64,000 bases of DNA, taken from NCBI RefSeq assembly GCF_036588685.1, contig NC_086374.1, positions 30,496,886 through 30,560,885 of the forward strand, given 5' to 3'. The stretch's first letter is position 1, and every line of letters starts with the position of its first letter. Both the position numbers and the translations under genes were made by a program. Positions 11,291 to 22,263 of this stretch are shown here, piece after piece. Below the pieces are notes generated by a model, which searched no databases, had not been told where the DNA came from, and saw nothing but the letters and a program-made list of their open reading frames with translations. The stretch comes from Mytilus trossulus (lineage: Eukaryota; Mollusca; Bivalvia; Mytilida; Mytilidae).

Positions 11291-11980
11291 CTGAAGGTCC
11301 GTTTCTCGGGGCACTCAATTTTTCTGCAGTGAACCACTAAAAACTGACAGCCGTGCTGAGAGTGGTGTTAAATACCGACCAACCAACCGATCAATCAATT
11401 ACTATAAGCAATAGGTCAACTATATTTGGTGTATCATATGTGGAATACCTGATGATTTGACATACTTATGTTCAACTGAAACAGCTCGTCATCGCAACTG
11501 CTCTGAATCTACACAGCAGAATTTTGTCAAATTTTGTAGTTAATATATGACATAACATGTTAATGTGCGTATCCACAAGGTATGTTGATCAGTTGACCTT
11601 AAAGTTTTATGCGAGTTGTGAGCACTTGAACTTGAGTTTTCAGTGACAATGTGGGACTGGAGTATGTAAGGGTGCTCGCCCGTTTTGTTTTCAATCGTCA
11701 AAACTGTACTAGATGTAGAAACTGTTTTTTTTTTACAAAAATGACCAGCACGACCAGATCTACTAATAATTCAGCATGACAGATATAGAAGGTGGACTTT
11801 AGTATGAGTAAGTATCCATAAACGGGGAAAACTTAACTAACAATGCACTATGTCCGAGACAAAAATGACGTCGCTTGACTGAGTAAAAAAAAAGCGAGAC
11901 ATAGGTATGCTGTTTACGGCGCCTGCGTAAACAACGCATTGGTTTGTTGGGAGTGACAAGTGGCAGGTCAATCATTTTTT
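11291..11980. other. Non-coding stretch with a degenerate repeat unit
   Basis: Around 11400-11460 there is one degenerate unit of the 'ataagcaataggtcaactatatttggtgta' family seen again at 12361, 14480-14660 and 14826. Otherwise nothing recognisable. Confidence 0.45.
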
Positions 11981-12480
11981 GTCGAGCCTGCAACTTTTGT
12001 TGCAGAAAGCTCGACATAGGGATAGTGACCCGGGCCGGCGGCGGCGGCGTTAGCTAACTTTTTAAAAGCTTTATATTTTAGAAGGTGGAAGACCTGGATG
12101 CTTCATACTTTGTATATAGATGCCTCATGTTGCGAAGTTTCTGTCAGTCACATGTCAAATGTCCTTGACCTCATTTTCATGGTTCAGTGACCACTTGAAA
12201 AAAAAATCAAGATCTTTTGTAATGTTGAATTCTCTCTTATATTAAGTAATTGGATAATTTTATTTGGTATGTGCGTACCTTGCAAGTCCTCGTGCCCGTC
12301 AAACAGTTTTCACTTGACCTCGACCTCATTTCATGGATCAGTGAACAAGGTCAAGTCCATATCTCAGATACTATAAGCAACAGGGCTAGTATATTCGGTG
12401 TATGGAAGGACTGTAAGGTGTACATTTCCAACTGGCAGGTGTCATCTGGCCTTGACCTAATTTTAATGAATCGGTGGTTA
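11981..12480. repeat. Hairpin-headed repeat with 'gacctcattttcatggttcagtgacc' units
   Basis: It begins with a strong hairpin at 11981-12015: GTCGAGC pairs with GCTCGAC, and CTGCAAC pairs with GTTGCAG. A GGC-rich run follows at 12030-12050. The rest consists of degenerate ~160-bp units containing 'cttgacctcattttcatggttcagtgaccac' and 'ataagcaacagggctagtatattcggtgtatggaa'. Similar units occur at 14470-14940 and 26200-26530. The small open frame at 12250-12483 lies wholly inside these units and is not a gene. Confidence 0.55.
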
Positions 12481-12490
12481 TAGTTAAGTT

Positions 12491-14460
12491 TTTATACGAC
12501 CGCCCGCAAATTTTGAAAAAAATTTCGTCGTATATTGCTATCACGTTGGCGTCGTCGTCGTCGTCGTCGTAGTCGTCGTCGTCGTCCGAATACTTTTAGT
12601 TTTCGCACTCTAACTTTAGTAAAAGTGAATAGAAATCTATGAAATTTAAACACAAGGTTTATGACCATAAAAGGAAGGTTGGTATTGATTTTGGGAGTTT
12701 TGGTCCCAACATTTTAGGAATTAGGGGCCAAAAAGGGCCCAAATAAGCATTTTCTTGGTTTTCGCACTATAACTTTAGTTTAAGTTAATAGAAATCTATG
12801 AAATTTTGACACAAGGTTGATGACCACAAAAGAAAGGTTGGGATTGATTTTGGGGGTTTTAACAGTTTAGGAATTAGGGGCCAAATAAGCATTATTCTGG
12901 GTTTTCGCACAATAACTTTAGTTTAAGTAAATAGAAATCAATGAAATTTAAACATAATGTTTATGACCACAAAAGGAAGATTGGTATTGATTTTGGGAGT
13001 TAAGGTCCCAACAGTTTAGGAATTAGGGGCCAAAAAGGGACCCAAATAAGCATTTTTCTTGGTTTTCGCACCATAACGTTAGTATAAGTAAATAGAAATC
13101 TATGAAATTTAAACACAAGGTTAATGACCATAAAAGGAAAGTTGGTATTGATTTTGTGAGTTTTGGTCCCAACAGTTTAGGAAAAAGGGGCCCAAAGGGG
13201 CCAAAATTAAACTTTGTTTGATTTCATCAAAATTGAATAATTGGGGTTCTTTGATATGCCGAATCTAACTGTGTATGTAGATTCTTAACTTTTGGTCCCG
13301 TTTTCAAATTGGTCTACATTAAGGTCCAAAGGGTCCAAAATTAAACTTAGTTTGATTTTAACAAAAAATGAATCCTTGGGGTTCTTTGATATGCTGAATC
13401 TTAAAATGAACTTAGATTTTTTATTATTGGCCCAGTTTTTAAGTTGGCCCAAATCGGGGTCCAAAATTAAACTTTTTTGATTTCATCAAAAATTAAATAA
13501 ATGGGGTTCTTTGATATGCCAAATCTAACTGTGTATGTAGATTCTTCATTTTTGGTCCCGTTTTCAAATTGGCCTACATTAAGGTCCAAAGAGTCCAAAA
13601 TTAAACTAAGTTTGATTTTAACAAAAATTAAATTCTTGGGCCTCTTTGATATGCTGAATCTAAACATGTACTTAGATTTTTGATTATGGGCCCAGTTTTC
13701 AAGTTGGTCCAAATCAGGATCTAAAATTATTATATTAAGTATTGTGGAATAGCAAGTCTTTTCAATTGCACAGTATTGTGCAATGGCAAGAAATATCTAA
13801 TTTCACAATATTGTGAAATAGCAATTTATTTTTAATTAGAGTTATCTTTCTTTGTCCAAAATAGTAAGCAAGAAATATCTTATTGCAAGAATTTTTTTAA
13901 TTGGAGTTATTTATCTTTCTTTGTCCAGAATCAACTTAAATCTTTGTTATATACAATATACAATGTATATTCACTTTTTACTACCAACTGATAAATTTAA
14001 ATAATCTTTACCATTCAGTGATAACAAGCAGTTTTTTTACATTTTATTTACAGTTAATTTTATGATGTATTTAAATGAGTAGTTATTGTTGCAAACTCCA
14101 TTAGAATATTTAAATTGAGATTAGTTTTGGAATAAGGGAAAGGGGGATGTGATTAAAAAATTGGGTTCATTTTTTCTCATTTGAAATTTCATAAATAAAA
14201 AGAAAATTTCTTCAAACATTATTTTGAGAGGATTAATATTGAACAGCATAGTGAATTGCTCTAAGAGAAAACAAAAATTTTAAGTTCATTAGAACACATT
14301 CATTTTGTGTCAGAAACCTATGCTGTGTCAACTATTTAAAATCACAATCCAAATTTAGAGCTGAATCCAGCTTGAATGTTGTGTCCATACTTGCCCCAAC
14401 TGTCCAGGGTTCAACCTCTGCGGTCGTATAAAGCTACGCCCTGCGAAGCATCTGGTTGAG
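12491..14460. mobile_element. Non-autonomous element with TTTATACGACCGC ends and internal tandem arrays
   Basis: TTTATACGACCGC at 12491-12503 is exactly inverted at 14420-14432. Beyond the right repeat lies a small hairpin (GCTACG/CGAAGC) at about 14433-14450, so the ends are asymmetric. Inside are a GTC microsatellite, four copies of a ~143-161-bp unit with 'ttttcgcac.ataactttagt' (phases at 12602, 12761, 12904 and 13065), and then four ~125-135-bp units with 'ggggttctttgatatgc' (13243, 13378, 13503, 13638). In the second array alternate units match better, giving a ~260-bp higher-order period. Small open frames at 13292-13712 are repeat translations. Shorter diverged copies are at 9758 and 10256. 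Confidence 0.65.
12551..12586 (+). repeat. (GTC)n microsatellite
   Basis: About twelve GTC triplets with one interruption (GTA), just inside the left end of the element starting at 12491. Confidence 0.85.
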
Positions 14461-14945
14461 TTTTGGTATGTTTTTCTCATACTTTATGCAATAGATCTAC
14501 TATATTTGTTGTATGGAATGATTGTAAGGTGTACATATCTAGCGGGCAGATCTCATCTGACCTTGAACTCATTTTCTTGGTTGAGTGGTCAGATTTTGAG
14601 TTTTGGTCTTTTTATCTAATACTATATGCCATAGGTCAAGTACTATATATACCATGGTTTTTACGAGTTAACATATTTAAACAAACGAATCCGAACTATA
14701 TTTGGTGCATGGAAATATTTTATAATCTATATGTCAGTCGCGCAGGTTTTATTTGACCTCAACCTCATTTTTACGGTTCATTGCTCAGTGATAAGTTTTT
14801 GTGTTTTGGTCAATTTTTCTTAAACTATAAGTAATAGGTCAACTATATTTGTTGTATGGAAGCATTGTTAGCTACATACATGTCTGCCTGGCATGGTTCA
14901 TCTGTCTTTGACCTCATTTTCATTGTTCATTTATCTTAGTTAATT
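14461..14945 (+). repeat. Degenerate tandem array of ~160-bp 'gacctcattttc' units
   Basis: At least three units carry the series 'taggtcaactatatttgttgtatggaa..attgt', then 'gtctgcctggcat', then 'tgacctcattttcattgttcat'. The same unit is seen at 11981-12480 and 26200-26530. It is non-coding. Confidence 0.55.
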
Positions 14946-17004
14946 AGCTCACCTGACCTGAAAGGTCAAGTGAGCTTTTCTCATCACTTGGCGTCCGTCG
15001 TTCTGCGTCCGTCGCCTGTCGTCCGTCGTCCGTAAACTTTTACAAAAATCTTCTCCTCTGAAACTACTTGGCCAAATTTAACCAAACTTGGCCACAATCA
15101 TCATTGGGGTATCTAGTTTAAAAAATGTGTCCGGTGACTCCGCCATCCAACCAAGATGGCTGCCATGGCTAAAAATAGGACATAGGGGTAAAATGCAGTT
15201 TTTGGCTTATAACTCAAAAACCAAAGCATTTAGAGCAAATCTGACATGGGGGTTGAATTGTTTATCAGGTCAAGAGCTATCTGCCCTGAAATTTTCAGAT
15301 GAATCTGACTACTCGTTGTTAGGTTGCTGCCCCTGAATTGGTTATTTTAAGGAAATTTTGCAGTTTTTGGTTATTATCTTGAATACTATTATAGATAGAG
15401 ATAAACTGTAAACGACAATAATGTTCAGCAAAGTAAAACCTACAAATAAGTCTCATGACCAAAATTGTCAGTCAACCCCTTAAGGAGTTATTGCCCTTTA
15501 TAGTAAATTTTATAAAAAAAAATCGTCAGTTTTTGTAACTTGTACAAAAATCTTCTTCTCTGAAACTACATGGCCAAATTAAACCAAACTTGGCCATGAT
15601 TATCATTGTGGTATATAGTTTAAAAAATGTGTCTGATGACACCGCCTACCAAACAAAATGGCCGACATGGCTAAAATTAGAACATAGTGGTAAAATGCAG
15701 TTTTTGATTTGTATCTTTAAAACTAAGACATTTAGGGCAAATCTTTCAAGATTTAAATGTCAATCAGAATAAGATCTATCCCCTCGCAAATTTTCAGATG
15801 AATCTGACAACTCGATGTTGGGTTGCTGCCCTAAAATTGGTAATTTTAAGGAAATTTTTCAGTTTTTGGTTATAACTTGAATACTATTATAGATAGAGAT
15901 AAACTGTAAACAGCAATTTTGTTCAGCAAAGTAAGATCTACAAATATGTCAAACATGATAAAAATTGTAAGAATACCCCTTAAGGAGTTGTTGTCCTTTA
16001 TAGTCAATTTTGAACAACTTTTTGTCATTTTTGTAACTTGAAATCTTCTTTTCTAAAACTATGGGCCATATTAAACTAAATGTGGCCACAATCATTACTA
16101 TGGTATCTATTTAAACTAGAGGCTCTAAAGAGCCTGTGTCGCTCACCTTGGTATATGTGAATATTAAACAAAGGAAGCAGATGAATTCATGACAAAATTG
16201 TGTTTTGTTGTTGGTGATGTGTTTTTAAATCTTACTTTACTAAACAGTCTTGCTGCTTACAATTATCTCTATCTATAATGAAATTGGCCCAGTAGTATCA
16301 GTGGAAATGTTAATTAAAAATTTACAAATTTTATAAAAATTGTTAAAAATTGACTATAAGGGACAATAACTCCTTAGGGGGTCAATTGACCATTTCGGTC
16401 ATGTTGACTTATTTATAGATCCTACTTTGCTGAACATTATTGCTGTTTACAGTTTATCTTTATCTATAATAATATTCAAGATAATAACCAAAAACAGCAA
16501 AATTTCCTTAAAATTACCGATTCAGGAGCAGCAACCCAACAACCGATTGACCGATTCATCTGAAAATTTCAGGGCAGATAGATCTTGACCTGATAAACAT
16601 TTTTATCCCATGTCAGATTCCCTCAAAAGGTTTTGGTTTTTGAGTTATAAGCCAAAAACTGCATTTTACCCCTATATTCTATTTTTAGCCGTGGCGGCCA
16701 TCTTGGTTGGTTGACCGGGTCACGCCACACATTTTTTAAACTAGATACCCTAATGATGATTGTGGCCAAGTTTGGTTTGATTTGGCCCAGTAGTTTCAGA
16801 GGAGAAGATTTTTGTAAAAGTTAACAACGACGACGGACGACGGACGACGACGGACGCCGGACGCAAAGTGCTGGGAAAAGCTCACTTGGCCCTTCGGGCC
16901 AGGTGAGCTAAAAAAGTGTCTAATGACCCCACCTGCTAACCAAGATGATCGACATCAGTAAATACAGTAACAGGTGAGCGACACAGGCTCTTGAGAGCCT
17001 CTAG
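14946..17004 (+). mobile_element. Helitron2-like non-autonomous element, interrupted by a second copy
   Basis: The left end, AGCTCACCTG followed by a foldback (gacc..ggtc..agtgagct), is complementary to an internal CAGGTGAGC near the right end (16971-16979). After that site come a hairpin (AGGCTCT/AGAGCCT) and CTAG at 17001-17004, followed by T. An asymmetric inverted repeat with a terminal hairpin and CTRR-type end is the pattern known for Helitron2-type elements. Inside are ~490-bp tandem units (for example 15040-15530 and 15530-16030) with 'cttggccaaatt.aaccaaacttggcca'. The element is split at about 16115/16910 by an inverted second copy: 'tatggtatctatttaaa' before it and 'aaaaaagtgtctaatgacccc' after it join to restore the repeat unit. 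Small open frames inside are not genes. Confidence 0.65.
16116..16909 (-). mobile_element. Helitron2-like element nested inside the 14946-17004 copy
   Basis: In reverse orientation it begins (right side) with the foldback AGCTCACCTGGCCC/GGGCCAAGTGAGCT, next to a CGT/ACG-rich tract (16828-16866). It ends (left side) with the hairpin AGGCTCTTTAGAGCCT and CTAG, flanked by T. It is 794 bp with no coding capacity. The interior is one diverged unit of the same repeat that fills the host element, in the opposite orientation. The intact terminal hairpins suggest it is relatively young. Confidence 0.7.
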
Positions 17005-17188
17005 TTTTAAGTTTATGTGTCAGTTTTTAATAAAGCTTTATACTTGGGACTATCAACATAATATCATTGATTAGTAAAGAAGGCGAGACATTTAAGCGTG
17101 ATCACTTTTGTGGTATGTCGCTGCATTACCATTGGCCCTGCCCCCTCGGTTATCGTCTATTGACTTTGAAACTTTTGCTAATTTTACT

Positions 17189-17516
17189 TAAAATTGAGAA
17201 TGGAAATGGGGAATGTATCAAAGAGACAACAACCCGACCATAGAAAATACAACAGCAGAAGGTCACCAACAGGTCTTCAATGTAACGAGAAATTCCCGCA
17301 CCCGGAGTCGTCCTTCAGTTGACCGCTAAACAAATATATACTATTTATTATCACTGAACAAGTATTTATATGTTTAGGGGCCAGCTGAAGGACGCCTCTG
17401 GGTGCGGGAATTTCTCGCTACATTGAAGTCCTGTTGGTGACCTTCTGCTGATGTTTTTTTTCTACGGTCGGGTTGTTGTCTCTTTGGCACATTCACCATT
17501 TCCATTCTCAATTTTA
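17189..17516. repeat. Near-perfect ~145-bp inverted repeat (large hairpin)
   Basis: The left arm (17189-17333) reads TAAAATTGAGAATGGAAATG..., then 'gagacaacaacccgacca' and 'gaaggtcaccaacaggtcttcaatgta'. The right arm (17371-17516) is its reverse complement with a few substitutions. The spacer is about 35 bp. A plain single-arm version is at 38919-39070 and a short piece at 25426-25475. In the 38.9 kb copy the sequence that follows the arm is what follows the whole hairpin here, so the right arm is an added inverted copy. Confidence 0.8.
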
Positions 17517-17998
17517 GTTCAGTGATAATGAACGCCATACTAATTTCCAAATTGTACACAAGAAAATAAAATTAAAATAATACAAGACTAACAAAGACCA
17601 GAGGCTCCTGACTTGGGACAGGCGCAAAAATGCGGCGGGGTTAAACATGTTTGTGAGATCTCAACCCTTCCCCTATACCTCTAACCAATGTAGAAAAGTA
17701 AACGCATAACAATACGCACATTAAAATTCAGTTCAAGAGAAGTCCGAGTCTGATGTCAGAAGATGTAACCAAAGAATATAAACAAAATGACAATAATACA
17801 TAAATAACAACAGACTACTAGCAGTTAACTGACATGCCAGCTCCAGACTTCAATTAAAGTGACTGAAAGATTATGATTTCATCATATGAACATCAGGCAC
17901 AATCCTTCCCGTTAGTGGTTTAGTATCATACCATCATAACATATATGAGAAGAACATAACCCGTATCATGCCAACAACTGTTTTTTGAATAAATGTGT
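17517..17998 (-). repeat. 3' tail of the Penelope-like element
   Basis: Non-coding sequence directly downstream (in minus orientation) of the RT-derived frame at 17999. It includes 'gaggctcctgacttgggacaggcgcaaaaatgcgg', which recurs at 39153-39193 with the same neighbours. This suggests it is the element's 3' untranslated part, repeated with it. Confidence 0.55.
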
Positions 17999-18883
17999 TT
18001 AGTTCCGACGCAAAGACCTTATCAGTGACTCAATATCAACGCCAAAATATGCAATCTTTAATGACTTGACAACAGTATCGTAATTATATCCCTTCTTAAT
18101 AAGTCTATTTAAAGGTTTTGTAAGTTTCTGAGGTGAATACTGACACCTTTGTGCTTTATAAAGAATATTTCCATAAAAAATTAGAAGTGAAATACCTGAA
18201 CGTATAAGAAGTCTGCATGTTGAGCTATATTTACGAATGCTGTCTTTATACCGATGATAAAATTTAGTAAATGTTTTGACTAGTTTGTGATATCGAAAAC
18301 CCTGGTGTAATAATTTTTCAGTAATACATAAATTTATCTCGTTAAAATCTAAAACATTGTATGATACACGAGCGAATCGTACAAGTTGAGATACATAAAC
18401 ACCGTAATATGGTGACAAGGGAACATCACCATCTAAAAACGGATAATTAACGATAGAAAATGAAAAATCATCTCTTTTATCATAAATTTTAGTATTCAGC
18501 TTTCCGTTAGTGATATAGATATCAAGATCGAGGAAAGGGCAGTGGTCATTGTTAGTAAAGTATACAGAGCTGATGACAACATGTAGAGAGAGAGGTTGGA
18601 AAGCATGGCTGTTCCCAGTAGAAGTAGGCTGCAGAGGTTTTCCTGCACAGTCAGTATGGAGGATGCTACAGGCAATGGGAATAGTTGGAAAGGCAAGAAT
18701 GACAGCTAGGGGAAGCACAAGAGCGTTCATCTTGCTGGTTATGGCATCGCCGAGATGATCTGAGCTGGAAGCCGAGTGCTTATGAGTAGATGTTTGGCCA
18801 CCTCTACTGACCCGCCAACCGGAGGATGTAATGGTACAGGGTCGAAACATCTGGTGAAGGTTGGAACCATCTGAAGACATCAA
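17999..18883 (-). CDS. Chimeric frame: unknown N-terminal segment fused to Penelope-like RT C-terminal region
   Basis: A 294-codon open frame. Residues from about 110 onward match the region after the YIDD box of a Penelope-like reverse transcriptase: FLDLDIYI, KIYDKRDDFSF, the YGVYVSQLVRFARV block, and a basic C-terminus ending SLIRSLRRN. No catalytic palm is present, so it cannot be an active RT. The first ~108 residues are unrelated to the RT, come from more GC-rich DNA, and contain a hydrophobic stretch (ALVLPLAVILAFPTIPIACS) that resembles a signal peptide if translation starts at the internal Met before it. The junction lies near 18556. Most likely a 5'-truncated retroelement inserted next to or into an unknown exon and happens to stay in frame. 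A captured, expressed fusion is possible but unproven. No GIY-YIG domain is visible. Confidence 0.5.
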   Translation of the reverse strand: MMSSDGSNLHQMFRPCTITSSGWRVSRGGQTSTHKHSASSSDHLGDAITSKMNALVLPLAVILAFPTIPIACSILHTDCAGKPLQPTSTGNSHAFQPLSLHVVISSVYFTNNDHCPFLDLDIYITNGKLNTKIYDKRDDFSFSIVNYPFLDGDVPLSPYYGVYVSQLVRFARVSYNVLDFNEINLCITEKLLHQGFRYHKLVKTFTKFYHRYKDSIRKYSSTCRLLIRSGISLLIFYGNILYKAQRCQYSPQKLTKPLNRLIKKGYNYDTVVKSLKIAYFGVDIESLIRSLRRN

Positions 18884-20143
18884 AGTACCGGCAGAGAGCG
18901 ACAGGGATTCAAATATGAAGAAAGATGAGCAGTCAAAAGAATATGACAGCAGAAAAGCAGAATACCACCATCTGTAAGTAATAATAATTACCAGTGTCTT
19001 ACAATTACTTTACATTGTTTATGGCATATTTGAACCCACCCCATGTCTCCCATAAGAATAATAGGGTATACCAACTCTCTCCACTTATGAATTAAACTGT
19101 TTCTTTTTTATAATTTTGAACCAAGCCATCCATTAGTGTGTAAATATTTTTAATTCAAAGACAAAGGTATCCATTCCGTTAATTTCTATAAAAACAAATT
19201 GCTGTTAAATTGAAATCTTCAAATTGTTATGAGAATACACCGAGAGAAATTACGTGAATTCCAGTAGACGGTCCATGTACAGAGAGAGAGGAAAAAACGT
19301 ATTGCTTTGCTGAATATTTAATACACGATATGCCAAAAGAGAAGAAAATATAGGAGCTTTTGCTGATTATGTTTTACCCACATACGTTGGTCATGACACA
19401 GTTCTTTGCTCCCACCACCCGTATGGGCTGAAACTCTATCTATACCGCAAGACGTACTAGTAATGCAGCAGAAGCATTCCACGGAGAATATTGAATTATT
19501 GGGAACTGTTTTATGCATTTCATCCTTCAATGATTGTCTTTTTGGACAATAAAGTGAAGTTACAAGCTACTACGTCAGCAAATAACCGATCATCTGAGAT
19601 TAGTGGAGCGATACAGCGCTCAGTTAACTAAACAAACAGACTATGTAAGAAACATCTTTGAAGGAGGCTCGAGCGGGTACAAAAAATTCAGAAAAAATTG
19701 ACATTTATTTTTCATAATTTATTTTATTTATCACACTATTGATTGTTACTTTATGATATGTTGCAAAAATCAATAAAATTCGATTCGTTTTGGCCCCAGA
19801 TGACTTTTAAAATGTTTATATCATTGAAACAGCTCTTTAGTGCAAAATGCATTTTTTTTGGCTGTAAAATTAAAATATCTTTTTTTTTTTTTAACTCATC
19901 GATTACCTACATTTTTTATTATCATTTTCAAATGAGCTGTACTCAAATCTAAACAATTGTAAAATTTAGGCAATTTCTGTAATTATATTTCAGTAGTTCT
20001 TTTTTTATCTCGATATTACCTGTATTTCTCCTATTTATAGTTCAACAGAAAAAAGTACCTTTACAAAAATGCATGCTTCTTTCGAATGCAGATCGTGAGC
20101 TTCAATGAACGGTGACTCCATTTTTTCTTCTTTTTCTATTTAA
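18884..20143. other. Non-coding AT-rich stretch
   Basis: No exon or known repeat recognised. The small open frame at 19318-19530 (-) has no family resemblance. Confidence 0.45.
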
Positions 20144-20306
20144 GAAATAATTCTTTCATGCCATGCTCTATGCTCATTTTAACATGGGTAGGCATTATAT
20201 TTGTTAATATCTTAATACCGAGCGTTAGCGAGGTATTAAATGTTTACAAATATAATGCCTACCCATGTTAAAATGAGCATAGAGCATGGCATGATAGAAT
20301 TATTTC
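20144..20306. repeat. 163-bp near-perfect palindrome
   Basis: GAAATAATTCT at 20144 is matched by its complement ending at 20306. The next ~49 bp of each arm (TCATGCCATGCTCTATGCTC... to ...ATTATATTTGT) are exactly complementary. The centre 'taatacc-gagcgttagcga-ggtatta' leaves a small loop. There is no coding capacity. It could be a foldback MITE or an extruding cruciform. A smaller palindrome (CCATGTTCT..TAGAACATGG) lies at about 20574-20605. Confidence 0.85.
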
Positions 20307-22201
20307 GATTCTAATAGGAATATTTTGAACTTTTGTACTTCGAGACGGACCTATAGTAGACGCTCGAAATGTCGCCATTTATGAACAAAAACCCCATAGA
20401 AAAATCATCAGTTTATCAATAAAAAAGAACAGAAACATTTAAACTTACTTTTAGAATGTTTTTATTTTATTTCCTAGCGAGCAACACCAACACAAATGTC
20501 CATTTTGATCTCTGGCGTTGTTCAAAATTCCTCTGACGTTGCTTTTTCAATTGTGACGTCAATCACGTGCAGCCCATGTTCTATTCTAATTAGAACATGG
20601 CTTTGTACCCAAAGCTAAAGAAGCACGTCATATTAGAATAAGTATATGATAAAGTTCATTTTAGAAAAAAAAATGGCGAAATCCTATATTTAAAAAAAAA
20701 ATCGATTTATTTACCGTTGAACCAGATTGGGGCATTTTTTTTTAAGTGGGATGAGTTGGTGAAAAAGAAGGTCGAGTTAGTGTGGCGCGATCGCCGGTGG
20801 GACGAGTTGTCTTCTATCCATAGGTGGCGAAGTAAGCAGAGTGTATGTAAACCAAAATCTTTCTTTTAATCATTCTTCCAGGTTTCCTCTCGGCCATCCT
20901 GCTAAATCCGGATAAAAGGCAATAATAGGTAAATAAACTACGCATTCCTTTCAAACGGAAACTTTCCTTACGTTATTTTATAATTAATGTATATTCCTGT
21001 GTTTTCTTTTCCATGCTTATCGTCCATGAATCACCATGTCGCTTATTTCATGCTTTGTGTTTTCTTACACTTCACTCACCGGTTGTTTGGTAGGCTACAC
21101 GTTCTAGTAGAAGTTTATCCGTTACCGAACAATTTGATCCTGTCACTATTTTTATTGTATTTATTTAAAAATGATAAAAAATGACTATATTATAAAAGAT
21201 ATATATAGTAAATTTAGAATTACTGTAAATTTTGGAGTTATTTCCCCTTTAGGCGGTGTATTTGAGGTCATCAAACACAAGGGCTCGTATCATAGAATGA
21301 TTGCCAATAAGAAAACTCTTCAAAAGAGACTAATTGAAACAGCTATAGTGTATGTCACAGTGTACGGCCTTCAACAATGAGGCAGAACAAAGTACATACA
21401 GCATAGTCAGAATGATGAACTTTAAAAGTCAGTTGAAAAAGGCTTAATTCATCTGATGGATTCAAAGAGAAATACATATACAAAAAAAAAATAGAGTGGA
21501 TGTGACAAGGTACTTCTATATCTTTACTTAATGTCTTTTTGTTGTTGGGATATAGCTATATCCCAACGAAGCAAATGACAACTAATTAAAAAATCATACA
21601 TCTAACATGTCGAAGACTAAATGTGTGTAGTACATGTACATGTACATGTATTCAAGAAAGGTTATTAGAACTGTTTTCTTACTTTTCTGTATTGTTTGCT
21701 TACAAAAAGACTAATAAAAATTGATACTGAATTAACAGATACATTTGTACATGTACATGTAAATGTTTTCCTCCAATGACATGTTGTCAACTTGAACATC
21801 ATTGACTACAAATTAGGGCCTCAAGAATATTCATATACATTTGCATCTGGAAAAACATATATCAAAATGTAAACAAATGGGTCAAGGCTGTCTTTTTGGT
21901 AAAGTACATTTTGTAAATGACCATTTCAGACTAAAATTCATACAGCAATGGTCCAAAGTACACTAAATAATAATCCCTATGGATGTACAAAAATGTACAA
22001 TGTAGATGATCATGCTATTTTTTGTTTCTCATTCTTATGTTCAGTATGAATATGATGTCCACATGCATTGAAGGAATACATTGTCAATAATTATGGGCAC
22101 ACATACATGTGAACTTGAAACTATTATCATTAAAAATAAATAACATGTTGAATAATTATATATATACAGTATGGTATTAGGTAACATTCTAATTCTTGTT
22201 T
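20307..22201. other. Non-coding region upstream of ELAV-like gene 2
   Basis: No supported exon. It contains a perfect 24-bp palindrome at 21544-21567 and overlapping TACATGTA runs at about 21635-21650 and 21748-21760. The part next to the gene is presumably promoter or 5' intron. Confidence 0.45.
21544..21567. repeat. Perfect 24-bp palindrome
   Basis: GTTGGGATATAG is followed directly by its reverse complement CTATATCCCAAC. The function is unknown; it could be a protein-binding site or a remnant of a foldback repeat. Confidence 0.8.
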
Positions 22202-22216
22202 TCTTAATTTTTACAG
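22202..22216 (+). promoter_or_regulatory. Predicted 3' splice acceptor of a 5'-UTR intron, ELAV-like gene 2
   Basis: TTCTTAATTTTTACAG ends at 22216, 75 bp before the start codon. It is nearly identical to the string before paralogue 1 (AG at 7748), and both are followed by TGA and a T-rich leader. Confidence 0.55.
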
Positions 22217-22263
22217 TGAATTTTTAATTTTTTTGCCTGTGTTTTTTTTCTTTTTTTTTAACA

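Noticed and set aside
15088..15336. 82-codon open frame (and its repeat at 15590)
   Set aside because: It is a translation of the tandem unit inside the Helitron-like element, and the second copy is broken differently.
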